Shown: positions 23,935 to 35,700 of the stretch, piece after piece
Layout of the letters: each line of letters starts with the position of its first letter
How positions within the stretch are numbered: the stretch's first letter is position 1
Assembly: GCA_009363875.1 (NCBI GenBank)
Contig: CM018688.1
Span: 59,497,001-59,561,000 of the forward strand
DNA from: Mikania micrantha
Lineage: Eukaryota > Streptophyta > Magnoliopsida > Asterales > Asteraceae
DNA length: 64,000 nt
Direction of reading: 5' to 3'
Notes under the pieces: model-generated
Databases searched by the model: none
What the model was told of the DNA's origin: nothing
The model's input: the letters and a program-made list of their open reading frames with translations, nothing else
Program-made: the position numbers and the translations under genes

Positions 23935-24430
23935 CATTTAGTATGTATGTATATAGCATTAGAATTAGCATAGAATCATTAGCATTTAGCGTTAGCATTA
24001 GCATTATTCGGTAGTATTAGCATATCGTATCAGCATTTAGCATTAACATTAGTATCTAGCATAAACCTGTAGCATTAATGTGTAATATTAACTCGTATCA
24101 TTAGCATTTAGCATTAACCCGTAGCATTAGCATTTAGCATTAACCCGTAGCATTAGTATTTAGCATTAACCTTTAGCATTAGCATTTAGCATTAACCCAT
24201 AGCATTAGCATTTAGCATTAACTCGTAGCATTAGCATTTAGCATTAACCCGTATCATTAGCATTTAGCATTAACTTGTAGCATTAGCATTTAGCATTAAC
24301 TCATAGCATTAGCATTTAGCATAAATCCGTAGCACTAGCATTTAGCATAAATCCGTAGAATTAGCAATTAGCATAAATCCGTAGCATTAGCATTTAGCAT
24401 TAGTAGCATTAGCGTTTAGCATTAATATTT
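23935..24430. repeat. 26-bp minisatellite in L1
   Basis: Unit close to TAGCATTAGCATTTAGCATT plus AACCCG. About 15 contiguous imperfect copies lie between 24100 and 24420, and looser TAGCATT runs before that. The TAGCATT heptamer itself repeats inside each unit. No spacers are present, so it is not a CRISPR array. Confidence 0.85.
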
Positions 24431-24752
24431 TAAATAAGTATAAAAGCATATTTGCAACAGTTAAACATTTGTTTAAAAGGTTTAACATGCTTCTCAGTCC
24501 CTAAGTAAAAACTCAAATTAGTTTGAAAAGAGACAATGAACTCACCTGTGTTGCTAAGTATGTATTACCACATAAATGCGCGCTCTTTGATTGTAGCTTA
24601 AGTATCTTCAGCACCTGAGTTGTTTTAATAGGTTTAAATACGATAAGTCGTGATGATAATCGCGAACTAGGGTTTCGGTCTCGGTATGCAACTACGTGTC
24701 CTATTTCACTATTGTGTTTCTAAGACTTCATATAATTGGTCTAAGGCATTAC

Positions 24753-26744
24753 TGTGACATTTGTATACGAGATTTTACGTCATCAATGATGTAAGCACAT
24801 TTGATCGTTCTAGAAATCCGTGCTAAATTGGTAAGTGAAATTACTACAGGTTGATAGTACACGAAAAATGATGAACATGGGCGAAAACCGTGCACAAAAC
24901 GGAGTCCTGGATTGCCCGAAATCGAAAAACGAAGAAAAATTTCTAAGTGTTGATCGAATGGGCTCATCGCAGTACGCGATGGAGGGGTTGAGCTTCCTTC
25001 GCGGTACGCGATGCTTGGAAATTATCTAAAATTCCCGAAAATCTTCGCGGTACGCAAAGCCTTCTTTGGCCTCCCGCCGCGGTACGCGACGGGTGTGGCG
25101 GTGCAACAATCTGATCTACTTCATCAGATTTCATGCAAGATGAAATTTTATTCTTCTTCTCGCTTCTGCTTCATTTCCAGGCGAAGAACCAGCTGCTTCC
25201 ACCACCAAAACACAATTTCCAAGCCTTCTGAATGCAAGGATCGCACCAGATGATGGCTAGGGTTGATTATAAACAAAAAACACGATGTTTTAACGGATAA
25301 ATCCTTGTTTTGATCCGTTGTAATGCCCGGTTTGCATGAAACCATATCCATGATTATAATGGTTTAATCCATTTGATTATAACAATGTAGGTGATTAGTT
25401 GGATTAATCCTTGAAATGCAAGGTTAAACCCAAGTGTTTCAAACTAATCACTATCATTAACATACTCATTGGAACGATTATCTGATGTTTATGATAACAG
25501 TCAGATTAGTATGTTAAATATGGTTATTACACCTATTCTGATGCTAAATTGTGATATTTCATGATATTTGGGTAATCAATAACAAGGATTGATCATTCCT
25601 AAGCCATTAAGACATCCAGAAACTGTTTTAGCATTATAATCAACAACCTTAACTATTTGGTTAATCCAAGACTATTCTGATTAATCATGAATGTCATCAA
25701 GCTTGTATTAGGAATCTAATGCAATGTAGGTTCCTACATTATCATACATTGTATGATATGATAACAAATTAATCAATTAAACATTTAATATCGGTTTGAT
25801 GACTTTCAAGACAATGTCTTTGACATTGGACGTTCAGAAAGATCTAATCAGTAAACTAGAACATAAATAACTCATTAAATACAACTAAATGCAGAATCAT
25901 CTCTTTGTTATCAGCTTCGAGATATTTTGCTACCTTTATATCATCAGGTGAGCTTCGTACAACCCCCTTTTCTCTTTAATGTTTTATAAACATCGGGGTA
26001 ACTCTGCAAACTGTTTTCTGAACTTATGATATGCATCACTGATATCTGTGTGATTTCATGTGACTTTTGTGGGATTTCATGGGATTTTGCCTGTAGAACT
26101 GAACTCTATCATGGAACTAAAAGTCCTCATTCTTGAACTGTATCTAGTGAACCCATGTGTGGCCGAACAGAAAACATTGATAGTACTATTGGTTGACACC
26201 CCATTCGCTGGGAGGATTGCATCTCCCCTTGTGTGAATGTTTGTTATCTGTTTCCAAAACTTCTTAATGGTATGATAGACATTAAGACAATGAGGCACTA
26301 AGATATGTACCGACGGGTAATATCTTGAGAACAGAACATATCATCCGAAAGGAACTAGATACGGGTCCCATGGTTGTCCGGAACTAAACTTTTGAGAACA
26401 TGCTTATCATATCATATTGTTTTAAATTGAACTGTCGAACTCACCAGCTTTGTGCTGACGTTTCAAACTCAAACCTTTTTGCAGGTAAACAGTAATAGCC
26501 TGTGAGGATGCACTTTTGGGATACTTGCACTTGAATAAATTAGTTTGTAATTAAATAGACTTAGTTGTAAACTGTAATGTGAATTTTAATGACGAACCTT
26601 CTAATATATTTACTTTAAGTTAATCTGTGTGCTTGTGATATCGGATCAAGTAAGTGACCCCTCATCTTTGAAACATCACCACTATGCTTCCGCAACCAGT
26701 TCAGTGACATTATGCACGAGGTGACGAGAGGTGGGGGTGTGACA
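24753..26744 (+). repeat. Gypsy-2 5' LTR
   Basis: 1992 bp, TGTGACA...TGTGACA. Relative to the 3' LTR it lacks about 151 bp after 25241 but keeps about 237 bp (26090-26326) that the 3' LTR has lost. The intact ancestral LTR was therefore about 2.14 kb. The missing 151 bp includes the splice-donor-like AG|GTAATG seen in the 3' LTR. The block ACTCACCAGC...GTGCTGAC (26439-26460) and TTTTTGCAG|GTAA (ending 26484) are present. Confidence 0.93.
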
Positions 26745-26747
26745 GGG

Positions 26748-26761
26748 TGGTATCAGAGCCA
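26748..26761 (+). other. Gypsy-2 primer-binding site
   Basis: TGGTATCAGAGCCA, an exact plant initiator Met-tRNA complement, three bases after the LTR. Confidence 0.95.
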
Positions 26762-27101
26762 CATGTTATAGAATTTAGGTGGACTTAGAAACCTAGACTA
26801 TAACCATAGGCTCGTACAGTGACATAGAGAGCACCGAACATAACAACTGAACAAAACTTGTTTTGAATTAAGCCAGGATAATTAGGTGCTACAAATTCCA
26901 GTTATGAGTGGCCAGCATAGCTGAAATTGGCAACACGTGTGCGTTCTAGTTTAATTTAATTCAAGCAGAACATTAATAACTATAAGGACGAATAGTTGTT
27001 TTGAGATAGGAAGAAGCATCATATCATGTTTATGTTTATGTTAAATATTGTTATTTAATATTTACTTCATGATACTGATTAGAGATTTTGATTGTACAGC
27101 A

Positions 27102-27773
27102 ATGGCCGATCAAGCCGAACAATATATTTATCAGAGGTTTCCCTATCTGAGGTTGGATGCTACCCCTAGCTCTAGTGCAGGGTCAGACTCAGATCCTAGT
27201 GAGGCTTCATCTGCAGCTTCTCGGACGACCCCTGTCGGACCACATACACCATCATCCCCCAGACCTGTTACTCCACCACCACCACCATCACCAGTATTAC
27301 CATCAGCAGCCCCCATTCTACCCAGTCCCCCTCATTCACCCTTGGTGCATACTTCAGCTGAGAGGCGACATGACTCCTCTCCACGAAGAGTCCCCGCGTG
27401 GGACGGACTACGACGGATGCGGGGACAAGCCCGCAAAACCACGGGACTACCCATTAGACGTCAGATGGCTCCCCGAGATGAGCCACAGACTATACATGAG
27501 GTGGGAGAATCCTCTCACCAAGCTGAGCTGAGAGCCCAGCTACAGCAGGTCACACAGGATCTGCAAGGGAGGCGTCAAGATATACAGCAGCAGAGTGCTA
27601 TGATAGACGATACCCGTAGCACTGTTTTAGAGATTTTGACTTCTCACTTGACCATTATAGATCGAGTGAACACATTAGAGGTAGACACACAGGCGTGGAG
27701 GACTTCGGTGGAGGAGCGGTTGCGTAGGACGTGGGTGCGGAGGATTATTGCTACCTTTTTGGCAGCAAGTTGA
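27102..27773 (+). CDS. Gypsy-2 pre-gag ORF (ORF0)
   Basis: I chose the ATG at 27102 (MADQAEQYIYQRFPYLRL), although the frame is open 54 bases further up. It follows an acceptor-like TTTTGATTGTACAG, and the equivalent ATG in Gypsy-1 has the same ACAG+2 context. About 223 residues: a Ser/Pro-rich N-terminal half (roughly residues 20-95, with PPPPPSP), a basic stretch (RRMRGQARKTTGLPIRRQ), the phrase HEVGESSHQ, then a coiled-coil-like segment rich in Gln/Leu (about residues 145-220, ending WRTSVEERLRRTW). It is uninterrupted, unlike the pol genes. Gypsy-1 has a counterpart at 2352-3082. No enzymatic motif is visible. It could be a particle or RNA-binding accessory protein, or an N-terminal gag extension that was split off. 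Confidence 0.65.
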   Translation: MADQAEQYIYQRFPYLRLDATPSSSAGSDSDPSEASSAASRTTPVGPHTPSSPRPVTPPPPPSPVLPSAAPILPSPPHSPLVHTSAERRHDSSPRRVPAWDGLRRMRGQARKTTGLPIRRQMAPRDEPQTIHEVGESSHQAELRAQLQQVTQDLQGRRQDIQQQSAMIDDTRSTVLEILTSHLTIIDRVNTLEVDTQAWRTSVEERLRRTWVRRIIATFLAAS

Positions 27774-28902
27774 GTTGTTGAGGGCAGGAGTGGTGAGGGT
27801 GAGAGAGTTTCTGGTTTGGCTTGGGATGGCCAGTTTCGAGACTAAGATGATAGTTTTGGGTGTGATTATGGCGGCAGTAGCCATGATGTTTTCCTGCTTA
27901 TCGTACTTTTTACGATAAGTATGTTTATGTGGTTCTTTTTGGGATATCTTATGTACAGACGAATAGGTTGTTAGTATGTGATGTGGATGGGAAGTTTTGA
28001 TTGTGAAATGGATCCCCGGTAGTTAGTGTTGATGTTATCGTTTCTGATAGTCCTTGTATTAAAACTTTGTGATGTATAAAAACTATAGTAATGTAATATG
28101 ATGGGTGCATTTGTATATCTGTCTGTGTACTGAACTATGTGTGTGAGGTGTGAACTATGATTTTCTAACAAACTTGTGTGAACTATAATTAATTCTTCTA
28201 AGTGAGAACATATCAATATCAAAACGTATCAATATGAGAACATTTCAAACTAAAAACATATATTTCGCTGAAATACAGTACGGGAGCAATACTGTATGCG
28301 AATATATCAAACTAAAAACATATATTTCGCTGAAATACAGTACGGGAGCAATACTGTATGCGAATATATCAAACTAAAAACATATATTTCGCTGAAATAC
28401 AGTATGGGAGCAATACTGTATGCGAATATATCAAACTAAAAACATATATTTCGCTGAAATACAGTACGGGAGCAATACTGTATGCGAATATATCTATAAC
28501 TAAAGTACAGTACGAGAGCCATATAGTACAAGAACATATCTATTGTTTATATGAGAACAAATTTAGTGCATGAACTGAGAACATATCACAGAACTTGTGT
28601 GGGAACATATCCTAGTCCTGTATGAACATATCTCTAAAAACATGTGCTGCAATGCAATGAGCTGGGTAATACTCTAACATGTTTTTGAAATAACCGGACT
28701 AAGTATAACTACGAACATCTGTGTGATCTGTGTGTATTGAGAACATGTCTGGACTAAATTCATGTAGTTATACTGTATTCTTTATAATCACATTTAAATA
28801 TAAACTTTCAGTGTAACTGAATATGATTGAATTTATGTGATATAACGGGTTATATCTTAATGTTCTTAAACTGACCTGAGTTGTCTGCTTGTGAGCAGAT
28901 TA
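27774..28902 (+). other. Gypsy-2 interval between ORF0 and gag
   Basis: 1.1 kb, AT-rich, non-coding. It contains the 62-bp tandem array (28240-28500). It ends with TCTGCTTGTGAGCAG directly before the gag ATG, a good 3' splice-site match. Confidence 0.7.
28240..28500. repeat. 62-bp tandem array (4 copies) in the ORF0-gag interval
   Basis: TATTTCGCTGAAATACAGTA begins at 28261, 28323, 28385 and 28447, a strict 62-bp period with one or two differences. Each unit contains the inverted pair ACAGTA...TACTGT around GCGGGAGCA-like sequence, so each can fold into a short hairpin. Confidence 0.95.
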
Positions 28903-29031
28903 ATGGCTCCTAAACGAGGTCGACCAGCTAAGAGAGCTACTCAGAACATTACAAACCCTGAACAGAATCAAATTCCACCTTTAAATGTTGAATCAAACCC
29001 GGATCCGCGTGTAAATCCGGAAGCGAACATG

Positions 29032-29598
29032 GTTCCACCTAAGGGTGTAAACGAACCAAGGCAGCTCGTGAAATGCTCGAGATCGGATCGGTAAAAAGCT
29101 CGAACGAGCCGAGCCTTAACGAGCCCGAGCTCGAGCCCAAAAGTGTGGCTCGTTTAGTTATCGAGCCCGAGCTCGAGCTTTACTTAACGAGCTCGAGCCG
29201 GCTCGCGAGCCTTAACGAGCTTTTCGTTTATATAATTTTTATTTATTATATTTAATGTTTATTTATTATATTAAGTGTTTATTTATAAAATTAATTATTT
29301 TTATATATAAAATTATGATAAATATATTTAAATTGAATATTTTATGTTAAATTTATAAAATATAGTTATAAATATAATTAAATTAGTAATTAAAGTAAAT
29401 AAATTAAATAAATAAAATCTAAACGAGCCGAGCCGAGCTCGAGCTTAAAAATTCTTTAACGAGCCGAGCTCGAGCTCGAGCCCTAATTTACCTTAACGAG
29501 CCGAGCTTGAGCTCGAGCCTTAATTTTTCTAAACGAGCCGAGCTCGAGCCTTAACGAGCTCGGGATCGGCTCGGCTCGTTTACACCCCTAGTTCCACC
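29032..29598. repeat. 8-bp target duplication of the gag MITE (gttccacc)
   Basis: gttccacc at 29032-29039 and 29591-29598 flank the element, as expected for hAT insertion. Confidence 0.9.
29040..29590. mobile_element. hAT-type MITE inserted in Gypsy-2 gag
   Basis: 551 bp with ends TAAGGGTGTAAACGA and CTCGTTTACACCCCTA (imperfect inverse). Both flanks are GC-rich arrays of GAGCTCGAGCC/CGAGCCGAGC and the core (29220-29410) is extremely AT-rich. The CGAGCTCG runs can fold over the whole length. No transposase. This composition is common for a plant hAT MITE family with TAGGGGTGTAAACGAGCC ends. Confidence 0.88.
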
Positions 29599-31759
29599 TG
29601 GGAACTTGGAAACAAATACTGCTCCACCAGTGAACCCTGGAACAAGCACTGTTCCACCTGCTGGTACAAGTGGATCTGAAACAAATGAGGCTATGATAGC
29701 ACGAATTGTGCATGAACAACTATCTGCTTGTGGTGTTCTGACACAACACCAACCACATATCACCGCAGGTTCTGGTGGGGAACATGATCATGCTGAACAT
29801 AATGCTACTGGTGGTCACGCCGAAACTCATACTACCACCGGTACAACAACCACAAAAACAATTGTTCCTGATCCACCACAGCAAGGGTGTACATATAAGT
29901 ACTTTGCTTCTTGCAACCCTCCTACTTTTACAGGCAAGGAAGGAGCGGCCGGTCTTTTAAGGTGGATCGAGGAGATGGAAACCAAACTCAAAATCAGCCA
30001 ATGTTTGGCAGAGCATAAGGTGTCTTATGCTGCCTGTTCTTTGAAAGACTCAGCTTTGACCTGGTGGAATACACAGGCCAAGACTTTGGGTTCAGCCACA
30101 GTTGATTCAATGGGCTGGAATGATTTCAAAACTCTGATTAGATCAGAGTACTGCCCAATCACTGAAATTCAAAAACTCCAGGAGGAATTCTGGAATCACT
30201 CTATGATCGGTGCTGATTGTCTGGCTTACACTGATCGGTTTCACGAACTTACTTGTTTACTTCCCGATATGTTTCCTACGGAAGCAGCTTTAATCGAGAA
30301 GTACATTAAGGGTTTGATTCCCCATATTCGGGGAATGGTGACTGCTGCTGAACCTACAACTCTGAAACATACAATTCTTTTGACCACTAAGCTTACCAAT
30401 GAGGCGGTAAGGAGTGGTACTCTGTCTTTGAAATATCAAACGGCTCACAGCCATAGTGATGTCGGTACCTCAAATGTGTCGAAAGGTACCAAACGAAAGT
30501 GGTTTGGCAAAACCAAGGCGAAGGCTCCGGCTGAGATCACCCAGAGCAAGCCAACTATGAAAAACTATGGTGCTGCTATTCCTGAAAGGAAAGCTTATAC
30601 TGGGCAGGCGCCCAAATGCAATAAGTATCCATTCCATCACACAGGACCATGTCCTGTTTGTCTGAACTGTAACCGAGTTGGACATTATGCTAAATATTGC
30701 AACTTTCCTGCTCAAACACCAAACCAAGCACCACGACAAACCACTCAAACCAACCGGTCATGCTACAAATGTGGAAGCCCTGACCATCTCATGCGAAACT
30801 GTTCAACCAATAATACCAATCCGGGAAATGAAGCTAGGGGGAGAGCTTTTCAGATTGGTGCTACCGAAGCAAGACATGATGCGAACATTGTCACTGGTAC
30901 GTTTCTTCTTAATAATCTATACGCATCAGTTCTGTTTGACACAGGAGCAGATAAGAGCTTTATCTCTCCTGAATTTGCATCATTAATTTCATTGCCTACG
31001 GTAGATCTAGAAACTCCTTATGTCATTGAACTTGCTAATGGCAAGTTAATCAAAACTAACAGTGTTATTCAAGGATGTTTCTTGAATTTGAATGATCATC
31101 TTTTCAATATCAATTTACTTCCTATTGAGCTTGGGAGCTTTGATGTCGTTGTCGGTATGGACTGGCTTTCTGATAACCAAGCGGAAATTGTGTGTCAAAA
31201 CAAGATGATCCGTATTCCATTACCTAACGGTATTACACTGATAGTTCAAGGAGAACGAGCCGGTAGAAAACTTGGTATCATATCTTGTATGCGAGCTCAG
31301 AAATTCTTAAGGAAAGGCTGTTATGCTTTTCTGGCACACATGACTGAGGACAACTCTTCACTCAAACGAATCACAGACATCCGAGTAGTCAAAGATTTTC
31401 CTGAAGTATTTCCTGAGGATATCTCAGGATTACCCCCAGTGAGACAAGTTGAATTTCGGATTGACTTGATTCCAGGTGCAGCACCTGTTGCTAAAGCCCC
31501 GTATCGGCTTGCACCATCAGAAATGCAAGAACTTTCAGGTCAATTGCAAGAACTGTTAGACAAAGGTTTTATCAGACCTAGTTTCTCACCCTGGGGAGCA
31601 CCAATTCTTTTTGTGAAAAAGAAGGATGGTTCATTCAGAATGTGCATTGACTATCGGGAACTCAATAAACTGACAATCAAAAACCGTTATCCACTACCTC
31701 GTATCGATGATCTGTTTGATCAATTGCAAGGTGCTACTTACTTCTCAAAAATCGATTAA

Positions 31760-32760
31760 AGATCTGGATATCATCAGTTGCGTATTCATGATGATGACGT
31801 TCCAAAAACTGCTTTCCAAACCCGATACGGACATTATGAATTTATAGTAATGCCGTTTGGTTTAACAAATGCACCAGCAGTTTTCATAGATCTGATGAAT
31901 CGAGTATGTAGACCTTATCTGGATAAATTTGTGATTGTGTTTATTGATGATATTCTCATTTATTCTCGAAACCAACAAGAACATGCTCAACACTTGAAAT
32001 TAATCCTAGAACTTTTGGCACATGAAAAATTATATGCCAAATTCTCCAAGTGTGAGTTTTGGTTACGAGAAGTTCAATTTCTCGGGCATGTAGTAAATCA
32101 AAACGGTATTCAAGTGGATCCCAGTAAGATACAAGCAGTGAAACAATGGGAGACACCACGAAACCCATCTGAAATACGTCAATTTTTGGGGTTGGCAGGT
32201 TATTATCGCCGGTTTATCAAGAAAATTTCAAAGATAGCCTTGCCACTAACCACATTGACTCAAAAGAATCAACCTTTTATATGGGATTCTCAACAGGAGG
32301 AGGCATTCCAACTGTTGAAACACAAACTCTGCAACGCACCTATCTTGGCATTACCGGAAGGTACTGATAATTTCACAGTATACTGTGATGCTTCTCGTCA
32401 AGGTCTTGGGTGTGTTCTAATGCAGAAGGATAAGGTAATTGCCTATGCTTCTCGACAACTGAAAGTACACGAGAAGAACTATACCACACATGATCTAGAA
32501 CTTGGTGCAGTGGTGTTTGCACTCAAGATTTGGAGACATTATCTATACGGAACTAAGTGTATTATATACACTGATCACAAAAGTCTTCAACAAATTCTAG
32601 ATCAGAAAATGTTGAACATGTGACAGAGGCAATGGGTTGAACTTCTAAACGACTATGACTGTGAAATTCATTATCACCCAGGTAAAGCGAATGTTGTAGC
32701 CGATGCCTTAAGTCGCAAAGAACGAGTCAAACCTTTACGTGTGAAAGCGTTAGGTATGAC
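31760..32760 (+). pseudogene. Gypsy-2 RT (palm) and RNase H
   Basis: Continues in the same frame after the TAA at 31757. RT palm motifs: PFGLTNAPAVFIDLMN (about 31855) and the catalytic FIDDILIYS (about 31940-31966). FLGLAGYYRRFIKKISKIA (about 32190) marks the connection. RNase H: VYCDASRQGLGCVLMQ (about 32380), YASRQLKVHEKNYTTHDLEL (about 32445) and YTDHKSLQ (about 32568). A TGA at 32621 interrupts it; then WVELLNDYDCEIHYHPG and VVADALSRK. The frame is broken at 32760 by the solo LTR. Catalytic Asp residues are retained. Confidence 0.92.
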
Positions 32761-35700
32761 TGTAACATCAGTGCCAGAACCGTCACCGAAACAGTGACCT
32801 CTACAGTACATGAACAGTAAATCAGGTACATATTTCAGTAATCAATTTCATGTCATTTTCACTACATGTTATCAAATCACAGTTCAGATTCAATTTAGAA
32901 AACAAAGTTCAGAAATAGGGTTCTTGAGTCAGATAATTCTTTGACAATACAGAACCATCATGTGATTACTTGTTTAGGAATTATTATGTATAAACGTATG
33001 TGAGACTTTAAAGAACAAAACACACGAATATTGTTACGTGAATGCTAAATTAACGGGATATTCGTATAGGTGACGATCTGTACGAATAAATCTGAAAGTT
33101 TAACGTTCTGAATGATATTCTATATTTAGAAAACAATATTGAAAAGTATAGTTATCGCCGTGTTCGTACGGGTGACGATTCGAACGAATACGCGCGACGA
33201 CCGTACATTTCGATTTACACAGTAAATTAATATTCTAAATTTAAAATAAACAGAAGATATTAGTTAATTTATTAGGAATCACAACCTAAAATAATTAAAT
33301 GAATTCTATTTTTCAAATCGTTTCGTTTCGTCGCGAAGACTACACGAGCCGGCATTTTACGCGAAACCGAACGAGACCGAGCGACCGGGTATTTTCCCCC
33401 ACATTTAATGTAGCAAATAAATGCCACAACCACCACCATTTTCACCCTCTCTCTCTCTCTCACTCTTTTTCTCTCTCTCTCTCTAAAACTCTCTCAAGAA
33501 CCTAACCTTCTCTCTAAGATTCGGAGTCCAATTCTAGTCGGATTCAAGCTCTCTAATTGTCAAAACGTTCATCTTAATACGTAGATCACGGAAGTACAAG
33601 AGTTTTCATCATCTACTCGACGAAACTTAGGTAAACTCTCAATTTATTTTCGGTTTTATGGCATTTCACGAACCATGTAGTTCTTGTTGTATTTACCGGC
33701 TTAAACGCATAGAAAACCACCTAGATAAACCATTATAACCGGCTAGGAAGCTCTATAAACTAACTGTTAACAGGATCTGATCGATGGGGAAGAGGAGTTG
33801 TACAGGTTCGTGGATGGTGCTAGGCAGCCGAACCTTATTGGGCTGATGAAACAGCCGAACCATTCACTTAGAGCCGAACCTTGTAGCCTGCAGCGAACCC
33901 ATGAAAGCCTGCAACGAACCTGGAGTGTCTGAGTCACGAACCCTGCATTTCTGACAACCGAACCCTGGTTCACGAACCCTTGGTTGTCGAGCGAACCTTC
34001 CTGTTGGCCGAACCATATTCATTCAGCCGAACCGGTGCCCCACCTGCACCGAACCTGTCACCTTAAATCTGTTAGCCGAGCCTTCTTGCTCACCGAACCA
34101 TTCTACAGACCCGAACCTTTACTGAGCGAACCCTTGTGACTCAGAAATGACGGCCGAACCTTAGGACCACCTTTGGATTTGTTGAACCTTCCTATGTCCC
34201 TAGCCGAACCTTAGCTTGAGGCCAAAGGTTCGCTGGCCAGTGAGATGCACAACTCAAATTCTATGAATCAAGACAAATTAGGGTGATGTAATGTATGGAA
34301 ATTCAAGGATACGTACATGCATGGTATATATTACGTGTGTGGGTGTGTGCATGGGCCAATAAGTAGGATTATTTCATAAATCTATTGCCTAAACCAAGAG
34401 GGAGTTAACCACATCTTAAAAGATTGGCTTTGGGGAAGGTCCTCAACATGGATAGTTAACCTAAGTATAAACAATGGGCTATGTCAAATGATACAAGGAA
34501 CTTGAATGGTAATCAATAATGAAACAAACACCCTCAATGGGTTTAATTGGGCCAAAGTGGGCCCAATGGGGTTTAATTAAGCCCATTATACATTAATCGT
34601 TTATGTAAATTCAAGTAATGATGTAAGTTATTTATAAATGTCATTGGGCTTCTTTTAAGTTTGTCTAGTTATAAAAGTTAGTTGTATTAAAAATTGATTG
34701 GGATTTTGTTGTAAAGTAGACAATATAATTGTCTGGATTTGAACTAGATACAGAGGAGACTCTGCCCAAATTTTTGTAAAATTTAATTATAAGTGTTGTA
34801 ACTAAAAATGGGTTTGGGATCATAAAAGGGTAACTAAGATAGATTAGATCTTAAATACACTTAGTACTAAGACACTTAGTTGCACACACAACAAGACCCA
34901 ACCTTAGGCACAACGACTATTACGCGTACTTATTATATTCGAATTCTTATAAAATAACTCAGGAACTGAAGAAAACTAAGCTACAGCAAGAGCGCGCATT
35001 TTGTGTTAGATCCATTTCATAGCAGCACATGTGAGTTCATTGCCCCTTTTCTAACATTTTGTTTTAAAACGCGGGGCTGAGAAGCATGCGTAAACTGTTT
35101 ATTTAAATTGTTTACTTAAATGCTTTTAATTTTATATGTTTACATATATAAATGTTATCCTAGACCATGTCTAGAAAGATTTTATGTAGGTTTACTAAGT
35201 AATTTACTTATAAATTAAGTGAATAATCGGGTTAAACTAAAGCATTTCAACAGATAAAAACATTTCAAACGAATCAAACTAAACATTTTGACGAATCAAA
35301 TGGGTGATTTCAATGAATCAAACGAAACATTTTGATGAAACAAGTGTGGGATTTCAACGAATCAAATGAAACAATCTTTGCAAAGACAACATTCAATGTT
35401 CTACAAATCAAGTGTTTGTTGAACAATGAATCAAGTGTACAATTGATTAATGAATCTAGTATTCTATGATCAACGAATCAAGTACAGAATCAGACGAATC
35501 AATAAATCATTTTCAAGGGAAAGCCTGGGAAATATCAAAGATAATATATGCCAAAACGAACGAAACAAAAACCCTACATTTCAAGAAGTCCTAGCTAGAC
35601 CGTTTGAATTGTAGCTCGTATTTTTGATGATATTTACAGATTCCCTAAATACTAAGTACCTAGATTGACAGACTAGTCTACTCGAGTTTGACCAAGGCCC

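Larger units (their letters stand above)
22666..24752 (-). repeat. Solo LTR L1, 3' segment
   Basis: The 3' end (TGTCACACCCCGAGCCGG as read on plus) matches the ends of the LTRs at 17691 and 36476. It contains the conserved ACTCACCAACCATGG...GTTGAC block (23053-23075, minus) with CAG|GTGATG at 23027. It also contains a near-perfect 105-bp direct duplication (23612-23716 and 23717-23821) and a 26-bp minisatellite (23935-24430). It continues at 39892-40389 and 54284-55751. The total is about 4.05 kb, and there is no internal domain, hence a solo LTR. Confidence 0.88.
28903..31759 (+). pseudogene. Gypsy-2 gag-protease-RT (5' part of pol)
   Basis: It starts at ATG 28903 (MAPKRGRPAKRATQ, a basic AT-hook-like start). 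The first 46 codons are separated from the rest by the hAT MITE; removing it with one 8-bp duplication restores the frame at 29599. Gag motifs are GLLRWIEEMETKL (about 29950) and SALTWWNTQ (about 30055). Two Cys/His elements follow: CLNCNRVGHYAKYC (about 30660-30701) and CYKCGSPDHLMRNC (about 30762-30803). The protease has LFDTGADKSF (about 30934) and GMDWLS (about 31156). RT has LFVKKKDGSFRMCIDYREL (about 31608-31665) and stops at the TAA after FSKID (about 31757). The protease triad is intact. The TAA lies inside RT, so the product lacks the polymerase active site. Confidence 0.92.

Noticed and set aside
24100..24420. Regular short repeats that might suggest a CRISPR array
   Set aside because: The repeats are contiguous with no unique spacers, and the context is a plant LTR.
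27157..27531. His/Pro-rich 124-codon ORF
   Set aside because: Shadow of ORF0 in another frame; the repeats CCACCACCA explain it.
33447..33483. CT-rich stretch as a promoter element
   Set aside because: It is a simple microsatellite near the likely start region; I cannot show promoter function by eye.
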